Shown piece after piece: positions 1 through 8,146 of a DNA stretch of 49,161 nucleotides. The stretch is taken from contig JANYEI010000130.1 in assembly GCA_025363205.1 (NCBI GenBank), forward strand, positions 1-49,161, read 5' to 3'. Within the stretch, counting starts at the first letter, position 1, and each line of letters opens with the position of its first letter. The stretch is from Frigoribacterium sp. GTDB taxonomy: Bacteria > Actinomycetota > Actinomycetes > Actinomycetales > Microbacteriaceae. Both the position numbers and the translations under genes were made by a program. The notes beneath the pieces were generated by a model that was not told the origin of the DNA, made no database searches, and saw nothing but the letters and a program-made list of their open reading frames with translations.

Positions 1-110
1 AGGCGCTGCCGTCGCTCGCGGCGGACACCCTCGCCGACTCCGTCACGATCAACAACCCGATCCAGCCGACCGTCGATGACGTCATCGCAATTCTCACGGA
101 GTCCCTATGA
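1..110 (+). CDS. 3' end of a probable iron-containing alcohol dehydrogenase (partial)
   Basis: Only the last 35 codons are present, reading in the frame that begins at base 3 and stopping at TGA 108-110. The tail has the pattern LADSVTINNPIQPTVDDV, which resembles the C-terminus of group III iron-containing alcohol dehydrogenases, where an Asn-Asn-Pro segment precedes the last helix. The stop overlaps the ATG of the downstream aldehyde dehydrogenase (ATGA), so the two are probably translationally coupled. An alcohol dehydrogenase feeding an aldehyde dehydrogenase would make metabolic sense. The family call rests on a short tail and is tentative. Confidence 0.4.
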   Translation, partial: ALPSLAADTLADSVTINNPIQPTVDDVIAILTESL

Positions 111-1591
111 CCATCACACCGGCCATCGAGGCCGACCTTCTGGGCCGAATTCCCACCGGTCTCTTCATCGGGGGCGAATTCCGCGAGGCAAGTGATGGCG
201 GAACCTTCGACGTGCACGATCCGTCCACTGGACAGGTACTGCTGAGCATCGCGGATGCCACTCCGACCGACGGGGCCGCAGCACTCGCCGCGGCCGATGA
301 GGCCCAGCACGACTGGGCCCGCACGGCCCCGCGGATGCGCGCAGAAATCCTGCGCACCGCTTTCGAGTTGCTCACGGCCCGGGCGGATGACTTCGCGCTG
401 CTGATGACGCTCGAGATGGGTAAGCCGCTGGCCGAGGCCCGCGGCGAGGTGGCCTACGGCGCCGAGTTTCTGCGCTGGTTCTCGGAAGAGACCGCACGCA
501 TCTCGGGGCGGTTCGCGACGGCGCCAGATGGCAACAGCCGCCTGCTGGTTACCCGCCGTGCGGTCGGCCCGTGCCTGTTCATCACCCCGTGGAACTTTCC
601 GCTCGCAATGGCCACACGCAAGATCGCCCCGGCGATCGCCGCCGGCTGCACGATGGTCCTCAAACCCGCGGCACTCACGCCGTTGACCGCCCTGTTCTTC
701 GCGCAGCTGCTTCAGGAGGCCGGGCTCCCGGCTGGCGTGCTCAACGTGGTGCAGACCTCCCGGGCCGGAGCGGTCACCGGCCCACTCATCGCGGACTCCC
801 GCCTGCGCAAGCTGTCGTTCACCGGGTCGACCGAGGTCGGACGCCGACTGATCGCGGATGCCGCGCAGCAGGTACTGCGCGTGTCGATGGAACTCGGCGG
901 CAACGCGCCGTTCCTCGTGTTCGCAGACGCCGATATCGACCGTGCCGTCGATGGGGCGATGATCGCCAAGATGCGTAACGGGGGTGAGGCCTGCACCGCG
1001 GCCAATCGGTTCCTGGTGCAGGAGTCCGTCGCTGCCGATTTCAGCACCAAACTGATCGAGCGGATGCGCGCCCACACCGTCGCCCGCGGCACCGAGCCGC
1101 AGTCGAAGATCGGTCCATTGGTCGACGAGGCCACCAGGCAGAAGGTGCACGAGCTCGTGACATCCTCCCTCGCGGCCGGCGCCACTCTCGCGCTCGGGGG
1201 ATCTGCCGTCGACGGGCCGGGCTACTTCTACCAGCCGACAGTGCTCACCGATGTGCCGCCTCACGCGCGCATCCTGCACGAGGAAGTGTTTGGCCCGGTC
1301 GCGCCGATTTCTACTTTTGCAACCGAGAGCGAGGCCATCCGTCTCGCCAACGACACGGAGTTCGGGCTCGTGGCCTACGCCTACACGCGGGATCTCAATC
1401 GCACCCTGCGCCTCGCAGAGGAACTGGAGGTGGGAATGCTGGGCATCAACACCGGCATCGTGTCCAACCCGGCTGCGCCGTTCGGCGGTGTGAAGCAGTC
1501 CGGTCTCGGCCGAGAGGGCGGATTCGAGGGCATCGACGAATACCTGGAGACCCGTTACGTGGGGATCGCGGATCCATTCATCGATGCCTGA
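107..1591 (+). CDS. gabD: NAD(P)-dependent aldehyde dehydrogenase, succinate-semialdehyde type
   Basis: This 494-residue protein has full aldehyde dehydrogenase length. Visible motifs are the PWNFPLAMATRKIAPA cofactor-binding segment, FTGSTEVGR, the general-base Glu262 in MELGGNAP, the catalytic Cys296 in GGEACTAANRF, and EEVFGPV. The overall pattern fits succinate-semialdehyde dehydrogenase (oxidation of succinate semialdehyde to succinate, feeding the TCA cycle), but related semialdehyde substrates are possible. The ATG overlaps the previous stop, and a GGAG ribosome site lies five bases upstream. No aminotransferase typical of a GABA operon is visible, so the real substrate may come from the upstream dehydrogenase. 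The class is certain, the substrate is not. Confidence 0.85.
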   Translation: MTITPAIEADLLGRIPTGLFIGGEFREASDGGTFDVHDPSTGQVLLSIADATPTDGAAALAAADEAQHDWARTAPRMRAEILRTAFELLTARADDFALLMTLEMGKPLAEARGEVAYGAEFLRWFSEETARISGRFATAPDGNSRLLVTRRAVGPCLFITPWNFPLAMATRKIAPAIAAGCTMVLKPAALTPLTALFFAQLLQEAGLPAGVLNVVQTSRAGAVTGPLIADSRLRKLSFTGSTEVGRRLIADAAQQVLRVSMELGGNAPFLVFADADIDRAVDGAMIAKMRNGGEACTAANRFLVQESVAADFSTKLIERMRAHTVARGTEPQSKIGPLVDEATRQKVHELVTSSLAAGATLALGGSAVDGPGYFYQPTVLTDVPPHARILHEEVFGPVAPISTFATESEAIRLANDTEFGLVAYAYTRDLNRTLRLAEELEVGMLGINTGIVSNPAAPFGGVKQSGLGREGGFEGIDEYLETRYVGIADPFIDA

Positions 1592-1624
1592 TATCCGACG
1601 CTGTCGACGACGGCCGGCCGTCGT

Positions 1625-2137
1625 TTAGAGAGCCGCGTGCTTACGACTCAACTCCACGTAATTTTCGGCGTTTGCGGTCACCTCGGCGACCTCGTCATCC
1701 GTGAGCTCGCGTCGCACTTTGGCGGGAACCCCGGCGACCAGTGAACGCGGTGGGATGATCGTGCCCTCAAGAACTACGGCGCCCGCGGCCACGAGAGATC
1801 CAGCTCCGATCACCGCTCCATTGAGCACGGTCGCGTTCATGCCGATGAGGCAGTCGTCTTCGATGGTGCAGCCGTGCAGCACGGCCGAATGGCCAACGCT
1901 CACACGCTGACCCACGATGGTCGGCGTGCCGTGGTCGCAGTGCACCACGACGTTATCCTGCAGATTGCTGCCCGCCCCGATCGAGATCGAAGCGGAGTCG
2001 GCGCGAAGCACGGCTCCGTAGAACACGCTCGAGTCGGCCGCGAGCGTGACCTGACCGATGAGTGTCGCGTTCGGCGCGACCCAGGCGGAGTGGGCGATTG
2101 CGGGCGTGTGGCCACCAAAAGGCAGGACGAGTGACAT
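1625..2137 (-). CDS. Gamma carbonic anhydrase-like hexapeptide-repeat protein
   Basis: The 170-residue protein is a left-handed beta-helix of the gamma-carbonic-anhydrase/PaaY/YrdA type. Hexapeptide-like rungs run through most of its length (for example LIGMNATVLNGAVIGAGSLV). The expected zinc-ligand histidines are present in VVHCDHG and in GHSAVLHGC. The family forms trimers with the metal at subunit interfaces; members are either carbonic anhydrases or act as accessory thioesterase/maturation proteins. The gene stands alone and converges with the upstream aldehyde dehydrogenase. Its ATG lies exactly six bases after a TAGCCT box, so it is probably read as a leaderless mRNA. Confidence 0.85.
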   Translation of the reverse strand: MSLVLPFGGHTPAIAHSAWVAPNATLIGQVTLAADSSVFYGAVLRADSASISIGAGSNLQDNVVVHCDHGTPTIVGQRVSVGHSAVLHGCTIEDDCLIGMNATVLNGAVIGAGSLVAAGAVVLEGTIIPPRSLVAGVPAKVRRELTDDEVAEVTANAENYVELSRKHAAL

Positions 2138-2143
2138 CCCTTC

Positions 2144-2149
2144 AGGCTA
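2144..2149 (-). promoter_or_regulatory. -10 box (TAGCCT) of a leaderless promoter
   Basis: On the minus strand TAGCCT is followed by exactly six bases and then the ATG at 2137, so the transcript should begin at or next to the start codon. No ribosome-binding site separates them and no clear -35 box is seen. Confidence 0.55.
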
Positions 2150-2311
2150 GCGCGGCGAGTCTCCTGCGTTCCTGCTTCGCGTTTCCCTGTTCGCAACCGT
2201 GGAACAAGCGGCCGTCGAGGCGGCCGGCGACGGGTCCCGCACTCCGTCGGGGCGCGGAGGACGATGGACGCGGTGGGCGGGCAATGCGATACCGTTCGGC
2301 TCGCCAGGGGA

Positions 2312-4093
2312 TCAGATCGATTGCCGGTAGCCGAAGAACTCATGATCGTTGTTGTACCCGCCGAGCCCCCCGCCGACGTCGGCGAAGTCCGCAACGAATT
2401 CGATTGCATTGATCCACTTGACCATTTTGAATCCCAGTTCGATTTCGTTTCTGAGCCGGAGTGGGGCCCCGTGGCCAAAGGACAGCGGTGCGTCGTTCAT
2501 GTCATAGGCGAGCATCGTCAGGTGGTGGTGCATCTGCTCGATCGGTTGCGCGTCGTAATACAGACCGCCCTCCGGGCCGAGAGCCAAGGAGTAGAAGATC
2601 ACCCACTTCGCCTCCGGTGCCGGTTTCACGGCGTCGAGGATTGTCTGCATGGACACTCCGCCCCATTTGGCGACACCCGACCAGCCTTGAATGCAGAAGT
2701 GCTGGGTAATCTGCTCGTGATACGCCATCGCCCGCAGTTGGTCGATGCTCAACTCGACGGGATTTTCCACGAGCCCGTTGAGGACGAGCCTGTAGTCGGT
2801 GAACGCGCCGGCCTGAAGTTGCTTGTACTCGTCGGTGTCGGGATATTTCCCGTTGTGCCAGAAATACGGGGAAATGTCCTTTTCCGTATATTCCCCTGGC
2901 TTTGAGTCGATGTGCTCGAACAAGCGCTGTGCCGGCCCGATCAGGGCGAAGCCGACTTTCTGAACAACACGGGGGTGCCGGTAAGTGAATGGGGTGGCCG
3001 CGACCCAGCCGACGATGACGACGACCATCGAAGCGGAGAAGATCCAGAATCCGGTCCATGACTCGGTGTTCTGTGAGGCGTACATGTGATTGAGGTTCCG
3101 CAGGGCTCCCGTGGCGATGACGAGGGAGATGTGGATGACGATGAAGAACACAAACCAGCACAGGACAAGGAAATGCAGGGACCGGGCGACTTGGATGCTG
3201 AAAACCGAACTGATCCGTCGGAATCGGGTTGACAGGGCCGGAGACATGCCAAGGCCCGAAATCAGGGCCAAGGGGGCGGCGAGGAACACTGTGACGAAGT
3301 AGGCGATGAGTTGCAGGCTGTTGTAGTTGGTCCAGCCGCTCTCCGTCGGCCAGTCGAGAGACAGGTACTGGATTGCCACCGAGAGGGCGTTCGGGATAAC
3401 GTCCCAGTGCAGCGGGACCAGGCGCATCCACTGTCCGGTGGTGAACAAGAGGATGAAGAACACGAGCCCGTTTGCCAACCACAGAGTGTCGATGCCGAGG
3501 TGCCACCAGCGGGCGAGCCCGATGGAGTGTCTCCGGCCGGGGAGGCCGACCCCGTTCGGCAGCGTGATCGAGTCGTCTTTGGCGGTGTAGAGAGGGTTGG
3601 TCGGCACCGGCTTCTGAACGCGGAACCAGTCTTTGCCCGGGGTGGAGTGCCTCGTCCAGTAGAGCCGAGGATGATCCGCGAGCACCGTGACGCCGGACCG
3701 GATGATGAAGATCATGAAGAACAGGTTCAGAAAGTGCTGCCAGCCTACCCAGGCGGGAAATCCGATCGGAGCATTACCGGGCAGTTCGGACAGGCCAGGA
3801 TAGGTGTGAATGAAGCCCTGCACCGCGGGAAGTCCCCGGATGCCTCGGGCAACGGCGACGCTGATCAGGAGCAGCAGTAACCCGATCGGGATCAGCCACA
3901 ACAGATTGAACCACTTCGTCTGACCGATCCGGACGCGCGGTGAGACTCCGTACTGGGCGGGGATCCCGCCGGCCCAATCCTCATCGACCACGGTGTAACG
4001 ACGCTGGTCGAGTTCCGACCGGAAGCTCGCCCGGGTTCCTCCCGCGCCAATATCGGCGGCGGGACGCGGTTGATCCTCGGACGCGGGTTTCAT
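2312..4093 (-). CDS. Membrane-anchored molybdopterin-dependent oxidoreductase with cytochrome b-like domain
   Basis: This 593-residue protein joins two modules. Residues about 61-370 contain six hydrophobic segments (near 61-83, 120-138, 204-221, 258-283, 303-330 and 347-369). Histidines at 120, 307 and 321 could ligate haem as in the cytochrome b561 group. Residues about 430-570 are a sulfite-oxidase-type molybdopterin domain, with Cys467 in QHFCIQGWSG at the molybdenum-ligand position. It probably passes electrons between a molybdenum active site and the membrane; the substrate is unknown (sulfite or an oxidised methionine-like compound are possibilities). Unlike MsrP/YedY the membrane part is fused at the N-terminus. 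No cofactor biosynthesis gene is nearby. The start is supported by a TAGGCT box six bases upstream. Confidence 0.85.
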   Translation of the reverse strand: MKPASEDQPRPAADIGAGGTRASFRSELDQRRYTVVDEDWAGGIPAQYGVSPRVRIGQTKWFNLLWLIPIGLLLLLISVAVARGIRGLPAVQGFIHTYPGLSELPGNAPIGFPAWVGWQHFLNLFFMIFIIRSGVTVLADHPRLYWTRHSTPGKDWFRVQKPVPTNPLYTAKDDSITLPNGVGLPGRRHSIGLARWWHLGIDTLWLANGLVFFILLFTTGQWMRLVPLHWDVIPNALSVAIQYLSLDWPTESGWTNYNSLQLIAYFVTVFLAAPLALISGLGMSPALSTRFRRISSVFSIQVARSLHFLVLCWFVFFIVIHISLVIATGALRNLNHMYASQNTESWTGFWIFSASMVVVIVGWVAATPFTYRHPRVVQKVGFALIGPAQRLFEHIDSKPGEYTEKDISPYFWHNGKYPDTDEYKQLQAGAFTDYRLVLNGLVENPVELSIDQLRAMAYHEQITQHFCIQGWSGVAKWGGVSMQTILDAVKPAPEAKWVIFYSLALGPEGGLYYDAQPIEQMHHHLTMLAYDMNDAPLSFGHGAPLRLRNEIELGFKMVKWINAIEFVADFADVGGGLGGYNNDHEFFGYRQSI

Positions 4094-4099
4094 TCCCGG

Positions 4100-4105
4100 A
4101 GCCTA
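4100..4105 (-). promoter_or_regulatory. -10 box (TAGGCT) of a leaderless promoter
   Basis: On the minus strand TAGGCT, then six bases, then the ATG at 4093 of the molybdopterin oxidoreductase. The arrangement matches the other leaderless starts in this window. Confidence 0.55.
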
Positions 4106-4152
4106 CGGGCACATGTCGTCGCGACCTACACTCGCGACACAACCGCGTGCCC

Positions 4153-4206
4153 TCAGTACTCGCAGGCCGCGGTCCACGGGATGATTACGGAGGCATCGAC
4201 GATCAT
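4153..4206 (-). pseudogene. Possible remnant of a PIN-domain (VapC-type) toxin start
   Basis: The minus-strand reading MIVDASVIIPWTAACEY followed by a stop looks like the first strand and first acidic residue of a PIN-domain ribonuclease (family pattern: hydrophobic-Val-Asp-Ala-Ser). It ends after 17 residues, and no later PIN motif follows before the neighbouring gene. It lies in the otherwise empty 297-base gap between the molybdopterin oxidoreductase and the aldo/keto reductase. A chance match is quite possible. Confidence 0.2.
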
Positions 4207-4390
4207 GGCGGAATAGCGTCGAGGGTGAAGCGCGAGGACGAAGCCATGATTGCGCACAATGTTGGCGTCGGTATCCCGCCACAGCTGCCGCACGCCGGAC
4301 CGGACACCACGACTCTGTGGCGATACCGACCACCCCTTCGTGGCGAACCTCCTACCTTTACAACGGCAGAGGTCTTCATGGCGCGGTTGC

Positions 4391-5383
4391 TCAGGCGAAG
4401 AGGGAGCCAACCTGCTCGGCGAGCGCATCGTCGAAGTCCATCGACGCGGCATCCGCTACCGCGTCCCACTGCTCGGTGCGACGCGGAGACACGATCGTGG
4501 CCGTGACCTGCGGATGCCGACGCAGCCAGGCGAGCGCGAGGGTGGCGATGCCCACCTCACGTTCCCGCGCGAGACTCTCGAGGCCAGCGACCCTTGCGAG
4601 GTTCGGCATCGTGAACGCTGCGGCGTACATCGCCGGCGCGAGCGCCAGTCGGCTGCCCGCTGCGGGATCGGGGAGTTCCTCGGGATCGTCAGTGAGGTAG
4701 CGCCCGGAGAGGATGCCACCGGCCAGCGGCGAGTACGCCACGAATCCCACTCCCTCTTCAGCGAGCAGCGGCAGCAGGTCTCTCTCCACCGAACGGGCGA
4801 CGAGACTCAGCTCGGACTGCACCCAGGCCGGTCTCGGCAGCCCAGCGCGGTCCGCGGCGAGCAACCAGGTTTCGACCTCGTGCACCGATCCGGTGGAGCA
4901 TCCCCAGGCCCGGATCTGCTCGGTGTCGATGGCGGCGGCGAACGCGGTGATCGTCTCTTCGAGTGGCGTGCGCTCGTCGAATCCGTGGGCGAGATACAGG
5001 TCGACCGAGCCGAGTCGTGATCGGCTGAGGGCGAGCTGCCGTTCGATGTGATCCGCGGCGAGCGAGATCGTCTCCTGGCCGCGCTCGACCACATTCCCGA
5101 CCTTCGTCGACACGAGCACGTCGGCCCGTTCGCGCTCCTCGCGCCAGCGGCCGATCACGCGTTCGCTCTCACCACCCGCGAAAGAATTGGCGGTATCGAG
5201 CACCCGAATACCGACCTCGTAGGCTTCGTCGAGCCGCTCGAGCGACTCATCCGTCTTCATTCCGAGGCCGATTCGGGATGGCGCAGATCCGATGCCCCCG
5301 ATGGAGGCGCCGCCGAAGAAGAATTCGGTGACCTCGATGCCGGTGGAGCCGAGCGGAACCGTGCGAACTGGAGAGTCGGGCAT
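4391..5383 (-). CDS. Aldo/keto reductase family protein with Tyr-to-Phe change in the tetrad
   Basis: The 330-residue protein shows an aldo/keto reductase TIM barrel from the N-terminal LGSTGIEVTEFFFGG strand to the C-terminal cofactor region (TATIVSPRRTEQ). It is closest in style to the sugar/pyridoxal dehydrogenase branch. Three members of the catalytic tetrad are visible: Asp63 in LDTAN, Lys94 in VSTKVG and His133 in YLAHGFDE. The proton-donating Tyr expected in the DTAxxYG position is Phe68 here (NSFAGGESE; the codon is TTC). The enzyme may be impaired, or may use another residue. It is transcribed alone from a leaderless-type promoter; the next gene on the same strand lies beyond a palindrome. 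Confidence 0.85.
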   Translation of the reverse strand: MPDSPVRTVPLGSTGIEVTEFFFGGASIGGIGSAPSRIGLGMKTDESLERLDEAYEVGIRVLDTANSFAGGESERVIGRWREERERADVLVSTKVGNVVERGQETISLAADHIERQLALSRSRLGSVDLYLAHGFDERTPLEETITAFAAAIDTEQIRAWGCSTGSVHEVETWLLAADRAGLPRPAWVQSELSLVARSVERDLLPLLAEEGVGFVAYSPLAGGILSGRYLTDDPEELPDPAAGSRLALAPAMYAAAFTMPNLARVAGLESLAREREVGIATLALAWLRRHPQVTATIVSPRRTEQWDAVADAASMDFDDALAEQVGSLFA

Positions 5384-5389
5384 GTTTGC

Positions 5390-5395
5390 AGCCTA
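5390..5395 (-). promoter_or_regulatory. -10 box (TAGGCT) of a leaderless promoter
   Basis: Minus-strand TAGGCT, six bases, then the ATG at 5383 of the aldo/keto reductase. Confidence 0.55.
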
Positions 5396-5440
5396 GATGC
5401 CCGAACTGTCGCACAGTTCTACGGTGCACCTCAGCGCCCA

Positions 5441-5484
5441 CGAGTGACACTCGCGGGCAAACGTTCGGGCGCGAGTGTCACCCG
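5441..5484. repeat. Intergenic palindrome, family A copy 1
   Basis: The left arm CGAGTGACACTCGCG (5441-5455) pairs with CGCGAGTGTCACCCG (5470-5484) with one mismatch. The 14-base centre contains AACGTT. The same core recurs at 15410-15451 and 25860-25917. It lies between two minus-strand genes and has no T-tract, so it is not a typical intrinsic terminator. Confidence 0.85.
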
Positions 5485-5535
5485 CGGGCGCGCGGCTTCG
5501 CTCCGTCGACCTCCGGTGATTAGTGACCGCACCCG

Positions 5536-6417
5536 TCAGCGCAGCCCGGGCAACCTTCCCGCCACCTCATCGAGCACGGACTCCGAGCCGGCATAGATGC
5601 CACCCTCGCGCGGCCAGTGGGCGATGACATCCGTGAACCCGAGCAGAGCGGCCCGCCCGACGATGTCGTCGAACGAGCCAACGCTCTGCAACGCGAACTG
5701 CCCGCCAGAGTCGATCGACAGGTAGCGATCAATGGACGCCGCGTCCCGCCCCAGGCGCTCGGCCGCGTCATCCAGCCGCCCGGCGAGTGTCGCGACCGAG
5801 TGCCACCACTCTTCCCCGGTGGTGCCGTCCCTTCCCGTGCTCACCCAGCCCTGGCCGAACCGCGCCACGAGATCGAGCCCCTTCGGTCCATTCGCCGCGA
5901 TCACGAAGGGAACTCGCGGCAGTTGCGCTGGCACCCCGACCATGCGCGCCTCGTGGGTCGTGAACCAGTCGCCGGCGAAGGAGATCGGCCCATCGTGCTC
6001 GAAGCGCAGCAGCCCGTCGAGCTGCTGCACAAATTCGGCGAATCGGTCATGGCGTTGCCGTGCTGTCAGCTCGGGCTGGCCGAGCACGAACGCGTCGAAG
6101 CCAGTGCCTCCCGAACCGATGCCGAGCAGGAATCGACCGCCGGCGATGTCGTCCACCGTCGCAACGTCCTTGGCAAAGGTCACCGGATGCCGAAAGTTCG
6201 GCGACGATACAAAAGTACCGAGGCGGATGCGCGAGGTCACCGTCGCTGCGGCGGTGAGGGTCGGTATGGTTGCGCCCCACGGCTCATCCGCCAAGGTGCG
6301 CCAGGACAGGTGATCGTAGGTCCAGGCGTGATCGAAGCCGAGTTCCTCCGCTCGGGCCCAGAGCCTCTTCGCCGTGGACCAGGGCTGCTGGGGCAGGATC
6401 GTGATTCCGAATCGCAT
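5536..6417 (-). CDS. LLM-class (luciferase-like) flavin/F420-dependent oxidoreductase
   Basis: The 293-residue protein has the luciferase-like TIM barrel: N-terminal MRFGITILPQQ strand, AEELGFDHAWTYDHL, RIRLGTFVSSPNFRHP, and the cofactor-site segment GGRFLLGIGSGGTGFD. In actinobacteria such proteins often use coenzyme F420 rather than FMN; the sequence alone does not decide which. The substrate is unknown. It is flanked by a palindrome on its 3' side and by a fifteen-base tandem repeat near its promoter. The ATG is six bases from a TAGGCT box. Confidence 0.8.
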   Translation of the reverse strand: MRFGITILPQQPWSTAKRLWARAEELGFDHAWTYDHLSWRTLADEPWGATIPTLTAAATVTSRIRLGTFVSSPNFRHPVTFAKDVATVDDIAGGRFLLGIGSGGTGFDAFVLGQPELTARQRHDRFAEFVQQLDGLLRFEHDGPISFAGDWFTTHEARMVGVPAQLPRVPFVIAANGPKGLDLVARFGQGWVSTGRDGTTGEEWWHSVATLAGRLDDAAERLGRDAASIDRYLSIDSGGQFALQSVGSFDDIVGRAALLGFTDVIAHWPREGGIYAGSESVLDEVAGRLPGLR

Positions 6418-6423
6418 GGGGCG

Positions 6424-6429
6424 AGCCTA
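6424..6429 (-). promoter_or_regulatory. -10 box (TAGGCT) of a leaderless promoter
   Basis: Minus-strand TAGGCT, six bases, then the ATG at 6417. The -35 region of this promoter would fall inside the tandem repeat at 6436-6495. Confidence 0.55.
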
Positions 6430-6435
6430 GGCCGG

Positions 6436-6495
6436 GACATCCGCCAGCGAGACATCCGCCAGCGAAGCATCCGCCAGCGAAGCATCCACCAGACG
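6436..6495. repeat. Four tandem copies of a 15-base unit between divergent promoters
   Basis: The unit GACATCCGCCAGCGA is present twice exactly, then as AGCATCCGCCAGCGA, then as a diverged fourth copy. The array fills most of the gap between the luciferase-like gene and ffh and overlaps the -35 region of the former. The 15-base period is not a whole number of helical turns. Confidence 0.85.
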
Positions 6496-6516
6496 CGATG
6501 CCTCGCGATCGCGGGT

Positions 6517-6522
6517 TAAGCT
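6517..6522 (+). promoter_or_regulatory. Candidate -10 box (TAAGCT) for ffh
   Basis: TAAGCT lies nine bases before the ffh ATG. There is no ribosome-binding site in between, so the message is leaderless or nearly so. Confidence 0.4.
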
Positions 6523-6531
6523 ATTTTCACA

Positions 6532-8130
6532 ATGACCACCTTCGGAAACCTCACTGACCGCCTCGCGGATACCTTTAAGAACCTGCGCGGCAAGGGCAAA
6601 CTCAGTGCCGCGGATGTCGACGGCACCGTTCGCGAGATCCGTCGTGCCCTGCTCGACGCCGACGTCGCCCTCGAAGTCGTCAAGGATTTCACCAGTCGGG
6701 TGCGCGAGCGGGCTCTCGGTGACGAGGTTTCGAAGGCCCTCAACCCTGCCCAGCAGGTGGTGCAGATCGTCAACGACGAGCTCGTCACAATCCTCGGGGG
6801 AGAGGCCCGTCGCATCCAGTTCGCCAAGACGGCACCGACCGTGATCATGCTCGCTGGCCTACAGGGTGCGGGTAAGACGACCCTCGCAGGCAAACTGGGA
6901 AAGTGGCTCGCCGGTCAGAATCACACTCCCCTTCTCGTAGCGGCCGACCTCCAGCGACCCAACGCGGTCACCCAGCTGAAGGTCGTCGCCGAGCAGGCTG
7001 GCGTTGCGATTTACGCGCCGGAACCCGGCAATGTCGGCGCAGAAGATGCCGCGCCGAAGTCGTTCTTCGCAGGCGCAGCCAATCCGGTGAAGGTGGCACG
7101 GGACGGGGTGAAGTTCGCACGGGACAAGCAGTACGACATTGTTATTGTCGATACGGCCGGCCGCCTCGGCGTCGATGCCGACCTGATGAAGCAGGCCTCC
7201 GATATCCGCAAGGCGATCGATCCGGATGAGGTCTTCTTCGTGATCGACGCAATGATCGGCCAGGACGCCGTCGCAACGGCCAAGGCCTTCCAGGAGGGTG
7301 TCGACTTCACGGCCGTAGTTCTCACCAAGCTCGACGGCGACGCGCGTGGCGGAGCCGCACTCTCCGTGGCATCTGTCACCGGACGCCCGATCATCTTCGC
7401 CTCCACCGGCGAGTCACTTGACGACTTCGAGCCCTTTTATCCGGATCGCATGGCCAGCCGGATCCTCGACCTCGGCGACATCCTCACCCTGATCGAAACG
7501 GCGCAGAAGACCTTCGATGAGGAGGAATCGCGCAAGGTCGCCGAAAAGTTCCTGACCGATAGCTTCACGCTTGAGGACTTTCTCAGCCAGATGCAGCAGC
7601 TCAAGAACATGGGCTCGATTAAAAATATGCTCGGGATGCTTCCGGGCGCGAAGGGCATGCGCCAGCAGCTCGAGAACTTCGACGAGTCGGAGATCACGCG
7701 CACCGAGGCCATCATCCAGTCGATGACCATCGGCGAGCGTCGCCAGCCGAAGGTACTGAACGGATCGCGCCGCGTGCGCATCGCCCGCGGATCCGGAACG
7801 ACCGTCACCGAGGTGAACGCACTCGTCAATCGCTTCGAGCAGGCCGCCAAGATGATGAAAACCGTGGCGAAGGGTGGCATGCCGCAGATGCCAGGCATGG
7901 GGCCGATCCCCGGGGCGAAATTCGGCGCGCCGAAGAAGGTGCAGCCGAAGAAGGGCTCGAAGTCGGGAAACCCGGCCAAGCGGGCCGCGGAAAATGCGGC
8001 CTTGGCTTCGGGGGCAAAACCGTCAACCGGAATTGCCGGATCCGGGTTCGGACTCGGTGGCAGCGCCGGTAAGGCCGGACCCTCCGAGGAAGAGCTCGCG
8101 AGCCTGCAGAAACTGCTGGGCCGCGGCTAG
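6532..8130 (+). CDS. ffh: Signal recognition particle protein Ffh (SRP54)
   Basis: At 532 residues it has an N-terminal four-helix bundle followed by the GTPase domain. Visible GTPase motifs are the P-loop GLQGAGKTT (about residues 109-117), DTAGRLGVD and TKLDGDARGG. The C-terminal M domain is methionine-rich (LSQMQQLKNMGSIKNMLGM) and binds 4.5S RNA and signal peptides. With FtsY it delivers nascent membrane and secreted proteins to the translocon. The C-terminus (after about residue 440) carries a Gly/Pro/Lys-rich tail, as in other actinobacterial Ffh proteins. The gene is monocistronic: it converges with the GDSL lipoprotein 16 bases downstream. Confidence 0.97.
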   Translation: MTTFGNLTDRLADTFKNLRGKGKLSAADVDGTVREIRRALLDADVALEVVKDFTSRVRERALGDEVSKALNPAQQVVQIVNDELVTILGGEARRIQFAKTAPTVIMLAGLQGAGKTTLAGKLGKWLAGQNHTPLLVAADLQRPNAVTQLKVVAEQAGVAIYAPEPGNVGAEDAAPKSFFAGAANPVKVARDGVKFARDKQYDIVIVDTAGRLGVDADLMKQASDIRKAIDPDEVFFVIDAMIGQDAVATAKAFQEGVDFTAVVLTKLDGDARGGAALSVASVTGRPIIFASTGESLDDFEPFYPDRMASRILDLGDILTLIETAQKTFDEEESRKVAEKFLTDSFTLEDFLSQMQQLKNMGSIKNMLGMLPGAKGMRQQLENFDESEITRTEAIIQSMTIGERRQPKVLNGSRRVRIARGSGTTVTEVNALVNRFEQAAKMMKTVAKGGMPQMPGMGPIPGAKFGAPKKVQPKKGSKSGNPAKRAAENAALASGAKPSTGIAGSGFGLGGSAGKAGPSEEELASLQKLLGRG

Positions 8131-8146
8131 CTGAAGCACGACGGCG

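Noticed and set aside
5441-5484. Family A palindromes as intrinsic terminators
   Set aside because: No T-tract follows either arm in any of the three copies, whereas true terminators at 30229-30260 and 48604-48641 have one.
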